Positions 31,150-43,340 of a stretch of DNA of 64,000 bases are shown one piece after another. This DNA comes from Luzula sylvatica (lineage: Eukaryota > Streptophyta > Magnoliopsida > Poales > Juncaceae). The position numbers were made by a program, and so were the translations under genes. Position 1 is the first letter of the stretch, and each line of letters starts with the position of its first letter. Where the stretch lies: positions 31,603,314-31,667,313 of the forward strand of contig OX326958.1 in the NCBI GenBank assembly GCA_946800325.1, given 5' to 3'. The notes under the pieces are model-generated. The model did not search any database and had not been told where the DNA came from. It saw only the letters and a program-made list of their open reading frames with translations.

Positions 31150-32990
31150 ATTTATCCTATAAACAAATTTTACAAAAAAACTTAGAAAATGATAAGCCGT
31201 CGACTTTTATCTCAAAAAAACCTAGAAATTTCTCTAATTTACCAATAAAACAAAGTCCTAAGTGTTATAGATGCTTATCTACAAATCATTTTAGATATGA
31301 ATGTAGAAGCCTATTAGATGTTTAAGATGTTTTAAATTGGGACATATTCAGAAGAATTGTTACACAAATATATCAAAAATTCATAGAAATGTCAAACCTG
31401 TCATGAGTAGTGTGAATCAATCATCTAAAATACAATCAATGCATCAAATTCAGTTTAGACCTGAAAATGAAAATCATAAAATTAATACTAATGAAGAGCA
31501 CGCAAATATTAAGAATTCAAATAATATGGTAAACAAAGAGGAAATAATTGTTTATATGTCCAACACTTTTAATCATTTAGAAAAAGTAAATTATTTAACA
31601 AAGTCAATATCACATAAAAATCTTCCATTAAAATATTGTAATGCTTTTGATATTGCTAAAATAATTAAATCTATGGGATATTTGATTGGTGTAGGATCAT
31701 ACTCACCAACTGAGATAATACATGAGATCACTCTTTCTATTAATAGTAACCCTAATTCTATAATATCAGATTCAATTAAAATAATTGATGGAGAAAATGT
31801 TTACAAAATTATGGTTATAGAAAATAAGGATATAACTAGTACTTCACATAATGTTTCTAAAGAGGGTCTCATTAATGATCAAAATCATCAAATAAGAAAT
31901 TATAGCAACTATTAAAATACTGACAAAAATAATAAAAATTTTAGTTCTCAAAAGCAAAAATCAGGACAAAATTGGCAAAAAAAGAAGAAAGTAATACAAA
32001 TCTGGAAAGTAAAGAAAAAAGTGAAAAAGAATTTAACTTTAAATAATAAGCAACAAGATATAAATAAAAAAAATTCAGAGAAATTAGTAATTTCTAAATT
32101 AAAAAAGAATAAAGATATTTTCTTAATTGAATCAGCTAAGTTTAAGAAAATTATTAAAGTTCCAATTTATAAAGAAAATTTTATGGAATTAACTAAACCA
32201 GTGTTATTAAACCCGGCCCGGACCGGGTGGTCGGACCGGAAAAAACCGGACCCGGACCCATTTCCGGTTCGGTTATTTACAATATCGGAATAGCGATTAA
32301 CCCAGTCAAAACCACTGAACCGGACGGTTTTTTTGCAAAAACCGGGAACCGTAACAACTTAAAAAACCGGATGAACATAACAAAAAAATCCCATCCTTTC
32401 TTTCTCTTACGCTGCACAAAGAAGGAACATTTCATTTCTTACCTTATGCTCTGCATGTGATTATGAAAAAAATCTTCTTCAATTGTTGGTGAGATTTTTG
32501 TGCGATTATCTAATGGAAAGACAAATCCAAGAAGAATTCTTTCTTTTTTGTGAGATTTTCTTCTAGATTATCTAATGGAAACCTAATGGAAATCTATTTT
32601 CTGTGAGATTCAAGAAGCCATTTTTTGCGAAATCTTTTTGGAAACTCTTCAATTATTCAATTCTTATGGAAATACAAATATGTTAGAGAGATTTATTGCA
32701 AAATTAACGGTTCAACCGGTTCACTCACTGGTCCGACCAATAAATCAGTGATCCGGAACTCGGCCGGGTCGATGTCCGGTCTGGGTTTAATAACATTGAA
32801 CTAAACAAAGTGGAATGAAATTAATAAAAAATTCTTCAGACATGAAAAACTCAACAATAAAGATTCAAATCAAAGGAAAGGGATTGGAAATAATATCTAA
32901 ATTTAATGATAATTTAATTCAACAAAATATTAAAATTGTAGTTTACCTATTAAACAATTAATAGAAATAAAAAAATTGTAGTTTACCTAT
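31150..32990 (+). pseudogene. Double CCHC zinc-knuckle protein remnant, LINE ORF1 or gag-like
   Basis: About 31258-31372 encodes two C-x2-C-x4-H-x4-C knuckles, CYRCLSTNHFRYEC and CLRCFKLGHIQKNC, in different frames because of one missing base between them (about 31307). A 192-residue Lys/Asn/Ile-rich frame follows (31337-31915), then further frames to about 32190. A 600-bp hAT insertion splits the sequence at 32198; removing it and one duplication restores an open reading from MELTK across the junction to a stop at 32961. Double knuckles occur in plant LINE ORF1 and related proteins. The domain after the knuckles is not recognised. Confidence 0.5.
32199..32798. mobile_element. Non-autonomous hAT element (600 bp), 8-bp target duplication
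   Basis: Exact duplication AACTAAAC at 32191-32198 and 32799-32806. Terminal inverted repeats CAGTGTTATTAAACCCGG / CAATGTTATTAAACCCAG. Subterminal regions are rich in ACCGG/CCGGTTCGG words. No transposase. Confidence 0.9.
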
Positions 32991-33555
32991 TAAACAATTT
33001 ACTTCCATCTTTATTATGATATGTAAAATATTGTTTGGATGCAAAATAAATTTCTATTTTAGGTTTGGTAAATTTTAGTAATGGAGATTTCAAAATCATA
33101 AAACCTAGAAGAAAAATAATATGTGTAGAATTGTATAAAATGTTGTTTGGTTGCTTATTTAGAAAAATCAAGAAATGTATTAAATTATACATCTTCATGC
33201 GATATTACAAGACAAAAAAATATACAAAAATATTTTTGTATATACAAAAAAATAAACAAAAATGTATTAAATTATACATCTTCATGCGATACTAATCAAG
33301 AAGAGAGAATATTTATACACAAACTAGAAATTCCCAAAAAAGAATTTTGTTTTTGTTAAGTTTTTGTATTGACAAGTATACAAATTTACTAGAATTTTCT
33401 AACTAAAAAGTAAAACTTACAAATCCTAAAAAACCGTCTAAACGCATCATATAGTCATAATACGCATCGTATAGTCATAATTTGGTAAACTTTTCCTATC
33501 CTAAACTAAACTAGCATTGAACATCCAAACAAGCCCTAATTAATTCAGTTGTTTT
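32991..33555. other. AT-rich intergenic DNA with short duplications
   Basis: Contains a 24-bp-scale direct repeat of TTGTAGTTTACCTATTAAAC at 32937 and 32976, and another of TGTATTAAATTATACATCTT at about 33175 and 33260. The right part (about 33420-33540) contains TCCAAACAAGCCCTAATTAA, resembling a MITE terminus. No gene seen. Confidence 0.5.
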
Positions 33556-36500
33556 TCAAGCCTCCAACTTGTTTCCGTTTGTCCTGAAAATACAACAATT
33601 GATTTACCAAATATGTTAATAAAAAAATATTTATCAAATATCAATAGTGGTGATAAATAATGGAAAATTAAAATTTGCAAAACGTTGTGTTTGAGTATTA
33701 ATTAATTATCTTACCGCAAGTCAATTCCTTGTTTATTTTTCAAACTTTCTGGAATTTTGCCTGAAAACCCATTATTTTGAAGATATCTGAAATAGCGCAC
33801 CAAACAATATGGAAATAAATATTAGCTTATACTAAGCAAATAATAATTTATATCCAAAAAAGAAAAAACTTACAGTTCTTTCAGGTTGGGAAGTGAACCG
33901 AGAGAAGATGGAATGGACTCACTAAATAAATTATTATCCAAATGCCTTCAATAAAAGTATATGATTAGTTATGAATATTTTTAATAAAACCTATGTAATT
34001 TGAGATATATCGAAGAAAAATGAAATATTTAATTTTAAATTAAAACTTACAAGATTGACAAGCTTTTCATGTGCCCCAACTCTGGAATTGGGCCAGATAG
34101 TCTATTTCCACTCAACATACTACAATAGAGAAAAATAAGAACAAAAACATTAGCTGCAAGAAATATATACAAATAATATAGGCATAATTGACTTATACCC
34201 CTACAAAACTTCATAATATCACGTATATACGTCGAAGTTTGTATATAATAACATGAAGCAAGGATATTTTGGGAATACTTTATGAAAAATATGTTGAAAG
34301 AAAGGGTATGCTTGCTATTTCTTATGTTTTGCAGGGGTATATGCGATATTTTCTGTGTTTTGTAAGGTATGCATGATATTTATCAAGATTTGAAGTTATA
34401 TATAGAATTCACATACATGTTTGTGAGAGCAGTCAAATTTGCTACGGAAGTAGGCAAAGATCCTGAGAGACCGAAGTTGGTTAGATTCCTACAACACAAA
34501 TTAAAGAAATATTAGCAAATTAAAGAGCAGTCATATTAAAAGTTTAAAGTTTTGCAGGGGTAAATATGAAATTGCTCTAATTAAAGTTTTACAAGCGATC
34601 GCTTGTACAATTGGTTTGACACTTGTGTGTGGTAGAAACCACCCGAGTTCAAAACCCGTCAAAAAAAAAGAAATTGCTCTAATTTACAAACTTACAAGGT
34701 CTCGACTCGTGAATCATCCGAAGAACAAACGACACCGGTCCATGAATATCCACGAGGCAAACATGGGTCGCCATTCCAATCAGGAGGAGGATTCTTCAAA
34801 TTTCGAGCCAACTCCTCAAGTGCAATCACTGCATTGAAAAAAATCGCCTCTATCATGAATACCTCTTTAAAAATTTCAAAATTATCATATTGAATTATGC
34901 GTCCTGTTCATCTGTAAAATGTAAAGGTATATACTAGGAGACGAATTACCATCTCGAGTGGCGGTTTTCTTCCCATACGGCATGATTTGAAGCAATTCGC
35001 CAGCGTTAATTACGGGGCCAACAGGTGAATTTTTTTCTGGAGTGAGCACAAACTCAGTTTTTCCTGATAATTGTAACTGATTTGCGTAAATCATTACACC
35101 ATCCGTGGTGACATTCAATCCCTTGTAGAACTCTTTCCCATTAACGGAAACATCAAACACTCTCCAACTATACGGACTCGGGGTTCGATTATCTTGAAAA
35201 TAGAGAGTGAGGTAGTAACTTGCAGTCGGGAGATTGAATGGTGGCCACTGGATGCTTAGTTGTTTTCCTCTACTCGTCGTCACGGCTCTTTGTAACGCTA
35301 TTTGAGGCGGAACGTTCAAAAAGTTCGTAGGGGAAATGTTCGAGTGGCATTCGACGGCTGGATTCGAATCCGTGAACGGGGCCCAATAACGGTTGTACGG
35401 ATCATCAGGATAGCTGTTTTATTTGTCAATTAATTGTTACTAATCCAAATGGTTAAAAATTGTGTATAAATAGTGAATGAATAAGAAAAATAGTGTATAA
35501 AATTTAAATACCTGATAATTGCTCCGTTATGTCCGAAACGGTGTCGAGCAACGGTAATCAAAGCATACGAGTCGAAATTTGTTGAGTTATACATGGAATC
35601 CTCGAGATTCACCGCCTCGAGAGCCGAGATGAAAGGACTCGATACAGTCTGACTGTTCCGAGCCAAACACACACTGATCGTCTTTGCGTGCGCCATTACT
35701 ATAATCTCGTAATAAGTCGACAAGCCTTTGGCATAATCTAGCGTCGTATTCACGGTGGTCCATTTTGTTCCTTCGACAATTTGATCAAATACCGGTGGCG
35801 ATTTAGCTCCGTCAAAATTTCCGTAATAATAGGTCGTACGGATTAAATACTTTCCACCTTTTATAACTGGTATTGTGTAGCAGTATTTCCGTGCCGATGT
35901 GTCAGGAAAGTACCGTACCGATGACAGAATTTTAACAAGATCCGGTGCGTTGATCTGTGTTACGTTTCCTGCTTTTACGAATCCTTCATCCTGGATCCAT
36001 TTCATGCTGCCTATTTCTTCTTCCTGGTTTGATCCACAATTTATGTAATAACCTGTTCAAATTTGTAATTCAATATTCAATCAATTAAAAACGAATATTT
36101 GTCATTAATTTAATTCAAAGGAGTTATATACTTGGTCCCCAAAACTCACCCCAAACCCTTGATGAGGTGGCAAATGAATGTTAACTGGATTGATTAGTAT
36201 TATTAATTGATTCGATTAGTGATTTAATTGAAGTTTAATTGAATTGACATGTCAATTAATATGTACTAATATAATTTATTGACGTGTCAATTAACAATGG
36301 ATTGAGTTAATTAGAGAGCCTAATCAACCCATCTAATTTTTTTTTGCTACTTCTTCAAGGATTTGAGATGAGTTTAGGGGGGCAAGTATATTTTTCCTAA
36401 TTCAAATACAGACAAAATAAAAAACAGCAATACAAAATTAGTTTATTTCAGACTTTCAGTCATATTTATCGATATAATGACAAGAAGTAGATTCAGCAAG

Positions 36501-36801
36501 TCAAATTAACAAAAAATCATAGCTGTGTCTAATTTGAGGAAAACACATACATAATGAAAATTGCATTATGATTTGAAGAAATTATCAAATTCAAAATTTC
36601 AAATCGAAAGCAATTCATGATGATTTGCATAAAAGTTCTCTTCATGCCAATTTATTAAAATAAAAATAATTCGTGGAGAAATTAAGGTTCATTATTACCT
36701 CTAGGTGGAGGGAGAGCAGCGGAGAGAGCGTAGAAGTTGGTTATCGCGCCATTAATGGCTAGAAGCCATAAGAGAAGTAATGGAAAGAAATTGAAATTCA
36801 T
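33556..36801 (-). CDS. Secreted malectin-like/leucine-rich-repeat protein, copy 2
   Basis: Nine exons on the minus strand: 36699-36801, 35512-36052, 34950-35413, 34696-34828, 34417-34488, 34051-34119, 33874-33945, 33715-33786, 33556-33583. Every exon has the same length as in copy 1 (9506-12663) and all phases match, so 517 residues are open. Differences are mostly silent or conservative; the signal peptide is the most altered part (MNFNFFPLLLLWLLAINGAI). Domain order is the same: signal peptide, malectin-like domain, plant LRRs, no membrane anchor or kinase. Two introns carry insertions absent from copy 1: a MITE in intron 1 (36120-36397) and a SINE in intron 4 (34583-34669). Coding conservation despite intron turnover suggests that both copies are under selection, or that the duplication is recent. 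Confidence 0.9.
34583..34669 (+). mobile_element. 87-bp tRNA-like SINE in malectin-LRR copy 2 intron 4
   Basis: Flanked by the 15-bp duplication GAAATTGCTCTAATT (34568-34582 and 34670-34684) and ends in a run of nine A. Contains an A-box-like TGTACAATTGG and a B-box-like GAGTTCAAAACCC about 40 nt apart. The empty site is intact in copy 1 at 11607-11621. Unusually short: essentially a tRNA-like head plus tail. Confidence 0.8.
36120..36397. mobile_element. Mutator-type MITE (278 bp) in malectin-LRR copy 2 intron 1
   Basis: Exact 9-bp duplication TAATTCAAA at 36111-36119 and 36398-36406. Ends GGAGTTATATACTTGG and, reversed, GGAAAAATATACTTGC, with inverted repeats continuing through CCCCAAACTC/CCTTGATGAGGT. 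Empty site TTTGAATTA at 9929-9937 in copy 1. A relative lies at 39073-39355. Confidence 0.9.
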
Positions 36802-37955
36802 TTTCTTTTTCGCGAAAGAGAAATAAGATGGAAACAGATTTTTTTGGAAAGAGAGAAGAATCAAGAGGCCGAAAGAGAGATCGAGAGAGATCAAGAGGAA
36901 AGAGAATTAAAGGCGATGAAAGGAATTGAACCAAAGAAGAAACAGATTTTCTGTCAAGAGATCGAGATAGTATCGAGATAGAGAGAGAGAGAGAGAGAGA
37001 GGAAACAAATGGTTCCTTTTTTGAGTTTAAAAAACAAAAGGTTTGTTTTCCCTGTTGAATACAAGTGTAAATTCAGCTAATTCAGCTAATGCAAGCACGG
37101 TCAAAAATAGCATAATGGGAAAACGGTCGATTTACGTGCACAATGTGTCTTGTAACTTGTTTGGATCAAAATCATATTTTAGGTGGTGCCAAATTTTCTG
37201 TACAAGTTATATATAGGTTAACGCTGTTTAGTTCTAGACTTCTAATTACTCGAATGTTGTTTCATTGTTTGGTAATCTAAAATGCATGACATGACATAAG
37301 TTTTGTGCCGAATTCATTTCTAACCCAAATTAGCCTAGTGTTTGGTTTTCGTGGGATTTAATTTCCATAACTTGAATTCATGACTTTTATTACAAATTCA
37401 TTTTTAGCCCAAATAAACCCAGTGTTTCGTTGGATTTAAATTCTCAAAACTTGAATTCATAATTTATTATGCGAATACTTCAAAAATATAGAATTATATT
37501 TTTGATACAGATGCGATACGATTTAGAACTTGTAAAAACGGTATCAAGTCGTTTGACATAAGTTTTGTGCCAAATATCATAAATATTTACAGGCATCCGA
37601 CTCGATACGGGTATCCTAAAATGTAGAAATGTTTTGGGATACGGATATCCATAACGCGAAGTATTCAATTATTTTAATATTTATTTTTTACGAATATGAC
37701 TTTGATGCTTCAAAATACGACTGTGATATTTTCAAGATACGACTGAGATATTATATTTCGGATAGTTCCACTCATTATATATTCTGATCATGAATATTTT
37801 TATACAAATTATTTCGGATATTTCTAAATTAGTTCCATAATTTTTCTATAATAGGTTTACGATATTTTTATGATATTTTTATTGTTTGGTTGAATTTATT
37901 TATTGTAATAATTTAATTAAAAATATTATTAATTTATTATGTAATTAAATTTATT

Positions 37956-38003
<48 letters not shown>

Positions 38004-38940
38004 TAATAGTTTTATGGATGTATCCGTATCTCAAATTTTTTGAAAATTATTACATTGTCATATCAGTATCGTATCACTTACGTTACATTATCTGTATTAG
38101 TGCAATGTAATTATGACATCTTTTGCTTTTTATCTGATTAGAAATTTTGAAAAGTTGGAATCACCATTTCTCATTATATCATCCTACTAAATTTGAGCCA
38201 TATTTTGGTATGAATCTTAAAAAAAAAATTATGCTGGCAAAGTGCAAAGTACAATGATGATTTACCATTTTGGACAATTCTTTTATTTATACATGTCATT
38301 TTTTAATATGCACCATACTAATTTTCATTCCGGATATCCTAAGAGACAGTATAAAATCTGGCAAAATATACTAATGAATGATGAAGTTTCTTTCTCGAAT
38401 CTCACCTCAAAATTTTGTAACAAGTTATGCAAAAAAATAAATTAAAATGCAATATTTTTTGGTTAGGGGTAGGAGATTTAAGGGGTTGAGTGCATATCTC
38501 AATAAATTATAGGTCACGGATTCAATTCTCGTTGGCATCAAACGGGTGGAGGACAAAAAATCTTCTTCATTTAATCAAAAAACAATATTATTTGTCAGGG
38601 ACTTCTATCATACATTGTTTTTCGTATGGTACATTATTTTTTCAAAAAAATTTGAATACTTATTAATTGATTAGTATTTACGATAAAGCTTCAAATTTAT
38701 TTATCAATAAATACTAGGTTAAAAAAACTCAATATTGAGTCATTGAAATAATCTCTCTAAAATGTAAATTTTACTCATATGTGGTGTCTCCAATATGCCC
38801 TCAGCACATGCTGATAAGATCTGCACGACTGACATAAACTGTTAATGAACTAATTCAATGCAAAACAAAATAAGTTACGATATAGGACCGCGCAGTGCTC
38901 CGAATTAACTCGGTCCTCCATTAACTGTTAATCGAGTTCA
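36802..38940 (-). promoter_or_regulatory. Upstream region of malectin-LRR copy 2
   Basis: The first ~370 bp (to about 37170) are shared with the copy 1 promoter, including the pyrimidine tract (GA at 36980-37003 on plus). The part from 37060 outward is duplicated at 18956-23105. It includes an old hAT-like repeat at about 37440-38110 (with a (TA)n tract at 37957-38000) and the LINE empty site GAAATTTTGAAAAGTT at 38141-38156. Confidence 0.5.
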
Positions 38941-39018
38941 AAAAATTTTGAAAATTCGACCGACCCATGAATTGACTGCTAACCCTAACAATATTTCTCT
39001 CACCTCATTTTCCAGCTG

Positions 39019-39022
<4 letters not shown>

Positions 39023-39065
<43 letters not shown>
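39023..39065. repeat. (CT)n microsatellite
   Basis: 43-bp CT run directly left of the MITE at 39073. Confidence 0.95.
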
Positions 39066-39069
<4 letters not shown>

Positions 39070-39072
39070 AAA

Positions 39073-39355
39073 GGGGTTATATATCTAGTTCCCATGACTC
39101 ACTCAAGCACTTTTGATAAGGTGGAAATATGTGTAGTTGAATTGATTAGTATTCATAATTAAATGAATTAATGGGTTAATTGACTGTTTAATTTAGTTGA
39201 CATGTCAATTAACTTGTGTTAATATTAACATATTAAAACGAATTGACGTGTCAATTAAACATGTCAATTAATTCTTAATTAGAGTGTTAACCAACCCATT
39301 TTACCACCTCATCAAGGAGATTGAGATGTGTTTGGGAGATGAAGTATATTTTCCC
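39073..39355. mobile_element. Second member of the Mutator-type MITE family
   Basis: 283 bp, related end to end to 36120-36397 (GGGGTTATATATCTAGTTCC ... GAAGTATATTTTCCC; internal GACATGTCAATTAA and its inverse). Flanks TTATTAAA and GATGTTAAA share only the last bases, so the duplication is decayed. Confidence 0.7.
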
Positions 39356-41134
39356 GATGTTAAACGCTGACACCAACCAGATTTCCATGGGGTTTGGTTT
39401 ATCAATTTTTTTTTATTTCTACTATTTTGCTTATTGCCGATATTATGTGCAGTCATACAGTCGATTTTTCACCTTTTTGTATTATTTTTGCAAAGTCTCG
39501 TTTTGTTGTTTTATCATTATTGGTTTTATCAATTTTTGATTCTCAGGGTTTAAGCTTCCCATTTTTTCTATTCTCAAATCTGATTCTGTGTGCTACATGT
39601 CCTAAATTGTTTTACTAATATTATCGATTTTGTGTTGTTTAATTTGACTGATTTTTCTTACTAAATGTTCCTAGATTGCACATGTTCATTCTCAAAAATA
39701 GCTAAATTGCCTTTTCTATTTATTATTTGTTAATGATTTTATTTGCTAAATTGCCTTTAATAAATATTCCTAAATTGTTTGCTAAATTCACAAATATGAA
39801 ATAGTTACTATTTGCTAATTTGTTTACTGAATTTGTAGATTAGTTTGCTAGATTCTTGGCTAAATGTGGAATATTTTTTAAATTTGCTAAATATGTAATT
39901 ATGTTCATTTACTAGTCTTTAATCTTTCGATTTATTATTAGTTAATAGAATGGATGTTTATATTGTTTTGTAATAATTTCAGAAATAATTTGAATTGATG
40001 ATTTTTTTTATTTATTGAATTGAAAATTATTGTTAATTTATTTGATAAATTGTATTGTTAATTTAGTGTTAATTTTATATGAACTTAATTAGTTGTTAAT
40101 TGGTAAGCATAAAATCTGAAAATCAAATATACAATGTACTAGTTGTAAATGTAGTTAAGTTATTAATAAAAATTAATTAATGATTGAGATGGAATCGATG
40201 ATTAATTGACTGTTATATATGGAATATGTTACAGATTTATAGAAAAAAAAACTAATTTATGTATGGAATAGATTATTAATTAAGCACGTAATTAATGAAA
40301 TATTAAATGTGTAAAATATGAAAAAATTAATTTAGAAAGAATAATCGGAAAGAAAAATCTAAATAAATAAATGGATTTTAAATTAATTGTGAAGTGGATC
40401 CGAAGGAATGTTTTCAGAAAATTGATTTGAATTTTCAAATTTTTAGTCATTAATTTGAGTGAATTAAGTTGCCAAAATTATTGTTAAGAATATGGAATGA
40501 ATTAAGTTACCAATTTTTTTTCCAAACTATGATTAATTAAGTATTAACAAAAGTTATTTATAATTTTTAATACTAAGAAGAAAGTATGGGATAAATATTA
40601 TTTTAAAATGATGTAGCATATGACTCCTTTTTTTAATGTTGATAGATTATTAACTTCTTTTCATTAAAATAGATAACAGTTAATTAATATACAATACTCA
40701 TTGCGTAACGCGGTTTTATATTATTCTTGTTTTGTAACCACAGTCTCACCTACCTCCGAAAATCTTATAGTATGCATGAAAATAATGGTTCTTTGTTCAT
40801 AAAAACGGTGGATTAAACGAAATAAATGTTGAACAAATATCATTAGCAAATATGAGAAATCTTTAAAGGATCACCATCACTAATCTCTATCATGAAAAAG
40901 CCTACAGCTAAAAACAACAGTACAAGTTTCTTCGTGTCACATTTGCACATTATGGGTAATAAGTTACCCCCTTTAAGCTTGGCTTATATCTTGTTGGGTC
41001 CAGTTAAAAGTGATAGATCTAATGAAAAATTTAAAAGGGCTAAGCAAATTAAGATAAAACACATTGTGACGTGCTACCAAAATCCCTGTTATGTATGTTT
41101 CTTGGTTGGTGCACCTAATTATTTATATCATGGA

Positions 41135-41208
<74 letters not shown>

Positions 41209-41360
41209 AATTAAATCATCTTATTTATTTCTTTTGAATAATTCACACCTATTTTCTTTCTGTATTTTGGAAGGTAAATCAACAAGATTTGGCATGATTT
41301 TGAGGATAGCTTTATGATGTTTACTTGAGTATGTTGTTTAAAGTTTTAGATTAGGACTAA
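39356..41360. other. Long AT-rich intergenic stretch
   Basis: No gene recognised. Short GCTAAATTG/TTTGCTAAATT words recur at about 39690-39900. A (CT)n microsatellite is at 41139-41204. The open frame at 40892-41317 depends on that microsatellite and matches no family known to me. Confidence 0.5.
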
Positions 41361-41366
41361 GGGACA

Positions 41367-41796
41367 AGGGTCTGCTTCAATAAGGGGGAATGGGAGGGAA
41401 GGGATGAAAATAGAGGAGAAGATTAATTTTTACTTTGCTCTAATTTTTTTTTTAATATGAGGAAAACGAAAACGGATGGCAAATAAATTTTTTCATAAAC
41501 ACAAAAAGTCTAATTTGCGTTCCCTCCAAATTTGGAGGTAATGAAAGGTAAAAAATAATGTGACACCTTAGTATTCAAAATATCTTTTATTTCACTTTAT
41601 AATTAACATTGATTCAAATGATAAAATTATCATTTTTTCTTGGTCTTATTTATTTCCCTTCATTCTCTTTCATTAATCATTTAAAACTCGAAAGCAAGAA
41701 AAAATTATTTTCTTCCCTTCTCATTCATTTTCTTTCCCTACATTCTCTTCTCTTTTATTTCCTTCCCATTTATAGAAAATCTCCAAGCACACCCTA
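41367..41796. mobile_element. Inverted-repeat MITE candidate (GGGTGTGCTT family)
   Basis: Left AAGGGTCTGCTTCAATA and right CTCCAAGCACACCCTAA are imperfect inverses, with inverted GGGAGGGAA/TTCCCTTC arms. A related element is at 61531-61961. Confidence 0.5.
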
Positions 41797-42631
41797 ATTA
41801 GTAACACTTGCGCAATTGCGCGAGTTGTTCTAAGTTTGTAGATTATTTTTATTGTAATGTTTTTTTTCTCAATTTTTTTATTATAATTTTGTTATTATAT
41901 ATTTAAATCAAGTAATGTGTTGTACACTATCTTATCTTTTTAGTTGCTATTTATATTCGTGTTGATTATATGACAGAAGTAAAGAAAGTAAGTATTGAGT
42001 GTGTTCAAACTTGATAAGTCTTCAAAGACAAAGAAAAGTATTGTCACATATATGATTTGATAAGTTTTCAACAATAATAGAGAAACGTTCACGTACATGA
42101 TTGTCACATTACATTTTATGATGGTAACACATATCAATAAATAGGAAGTAAGACAAATACATTGATAGATAAAGTTTATCCCCCTTGACAAAACATCAAA
42201 ACATCATATCATATACTACTTCAATACTAGACACGCAAATATCTTTTTCGAATGATGACATGGCCTTTTCTTATTATTTTCATGATTCAAAATTATAATT
42301 GAAGTTATGTTTATGATAAAATATTATATAATAATGATAAGTAAATGAATAAATCTCTGGGTAGTGAACAATCTGTTTTTTAATTTATTTTTAAAGAAAT
42401 ATTATTTTCTTGACCTCAAATCTGTTTTTTAACTTCTTTTTAAAGAAAGACGTGAAATTAAATTTGAAACCCAATATGTATAATTTGAGGAGGGTAGTGA
42501 ACAAGTCGTGATACGATTCGGATATAGGAGTCATCTCCTGGAGGAAATTCGGATATTGAGGTATTTTCGTTAAAATCGTCGAGCGATTCGTTCGAACAAT
42601 ATGTGTGCTCTAAAAGATACAATGTTATAGG
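41797..42631. other. AT-rich intergenic DNA
   Basis: No gene or clear repeat end seen. A direct echo of AAATCTGTTTTTTAA occurs at about 42370 and 42419. Confidence 0.5.
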
Positions 42632-43340
42632 CAGGGCCGGTTCTGATCATTGATCGGTTTGGTGGGCGTCACATGCCTCCAAAAATGTGAGCCTCAATCC
42701 TTTGAAATGTGTATGTGTTGAGAAAAAAAATTGTGGATTGTGCTCAAGGTGTTCGATGAAATATCCCACATAAAATACAAACATAATTATGATAAATTTA
42801 TACTTTCAAAAATGAGTTTTCATACTCTATTACAATGCTATAGTGCAAGACATCCATTTTTATGAGAGGTTTATTTATAGAGAAATATATTTTTACATAT
42901 TGTAGTAAGGTGTTTGATGAAATATTTAAGATATAATATAAACATGATTACGGGAGACTTTTGTTTGAGCAATTGGTTTTTAAGAGTTATGACTATATCA
43001 ATGATTTACTGCAACGCAATGCCTCCATTTTTATGAGAGGTTTATGCGTAGAGAAAAAATAAATCTAAGAATTATGTCCAAGATGTTTGATGAAATGTCT
43101 AAGATAAAATTTAAAGATGTTTGATTGCAGAATTAGTGAGTAATTATCCGAATTTGTTGGACGTGTGATTGATTTATAGGTATTGTGTGTATATGTGTCG
43201 TCTTTATAAGAATCAAGTTGAATTTTGTTATTATTTTAAAATTTTCATCTTCACAATTTGTAACATGATTTTTTATCTATTTTTCCGAGATCATGTGATG
43301 TTGTTCGTCATATGCCTCCGAAATAACAGGACCGGGCCTG
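42632..43340. mobile_element. Non-autonomous hAT element of the CAGGGCCGG type
   Basis: Left end CAGGGCCGGTTCTG and right end (reversed) CAGGCCCGGTCCTG. Flanks GTTATAGG (42624-42631) and ATTATAGA (43341-43348) agree at 6 of 8 positions, fitting a decayed hAT duplication. Inside are the characteristic CACATGCCTCC phrases; three internal stretches (TTTTTATGAGAGGTTTAT) repeat. A remnant is near 7965-8010. Confidence 0.7.

Noticed and set aside
40892..41317. 141-residue plus-strand frame
   Set aside because: Nearly a fifth is Ser-Leu repeat from a (CT)n tract and the rest shows no recognisable domain or splice context.
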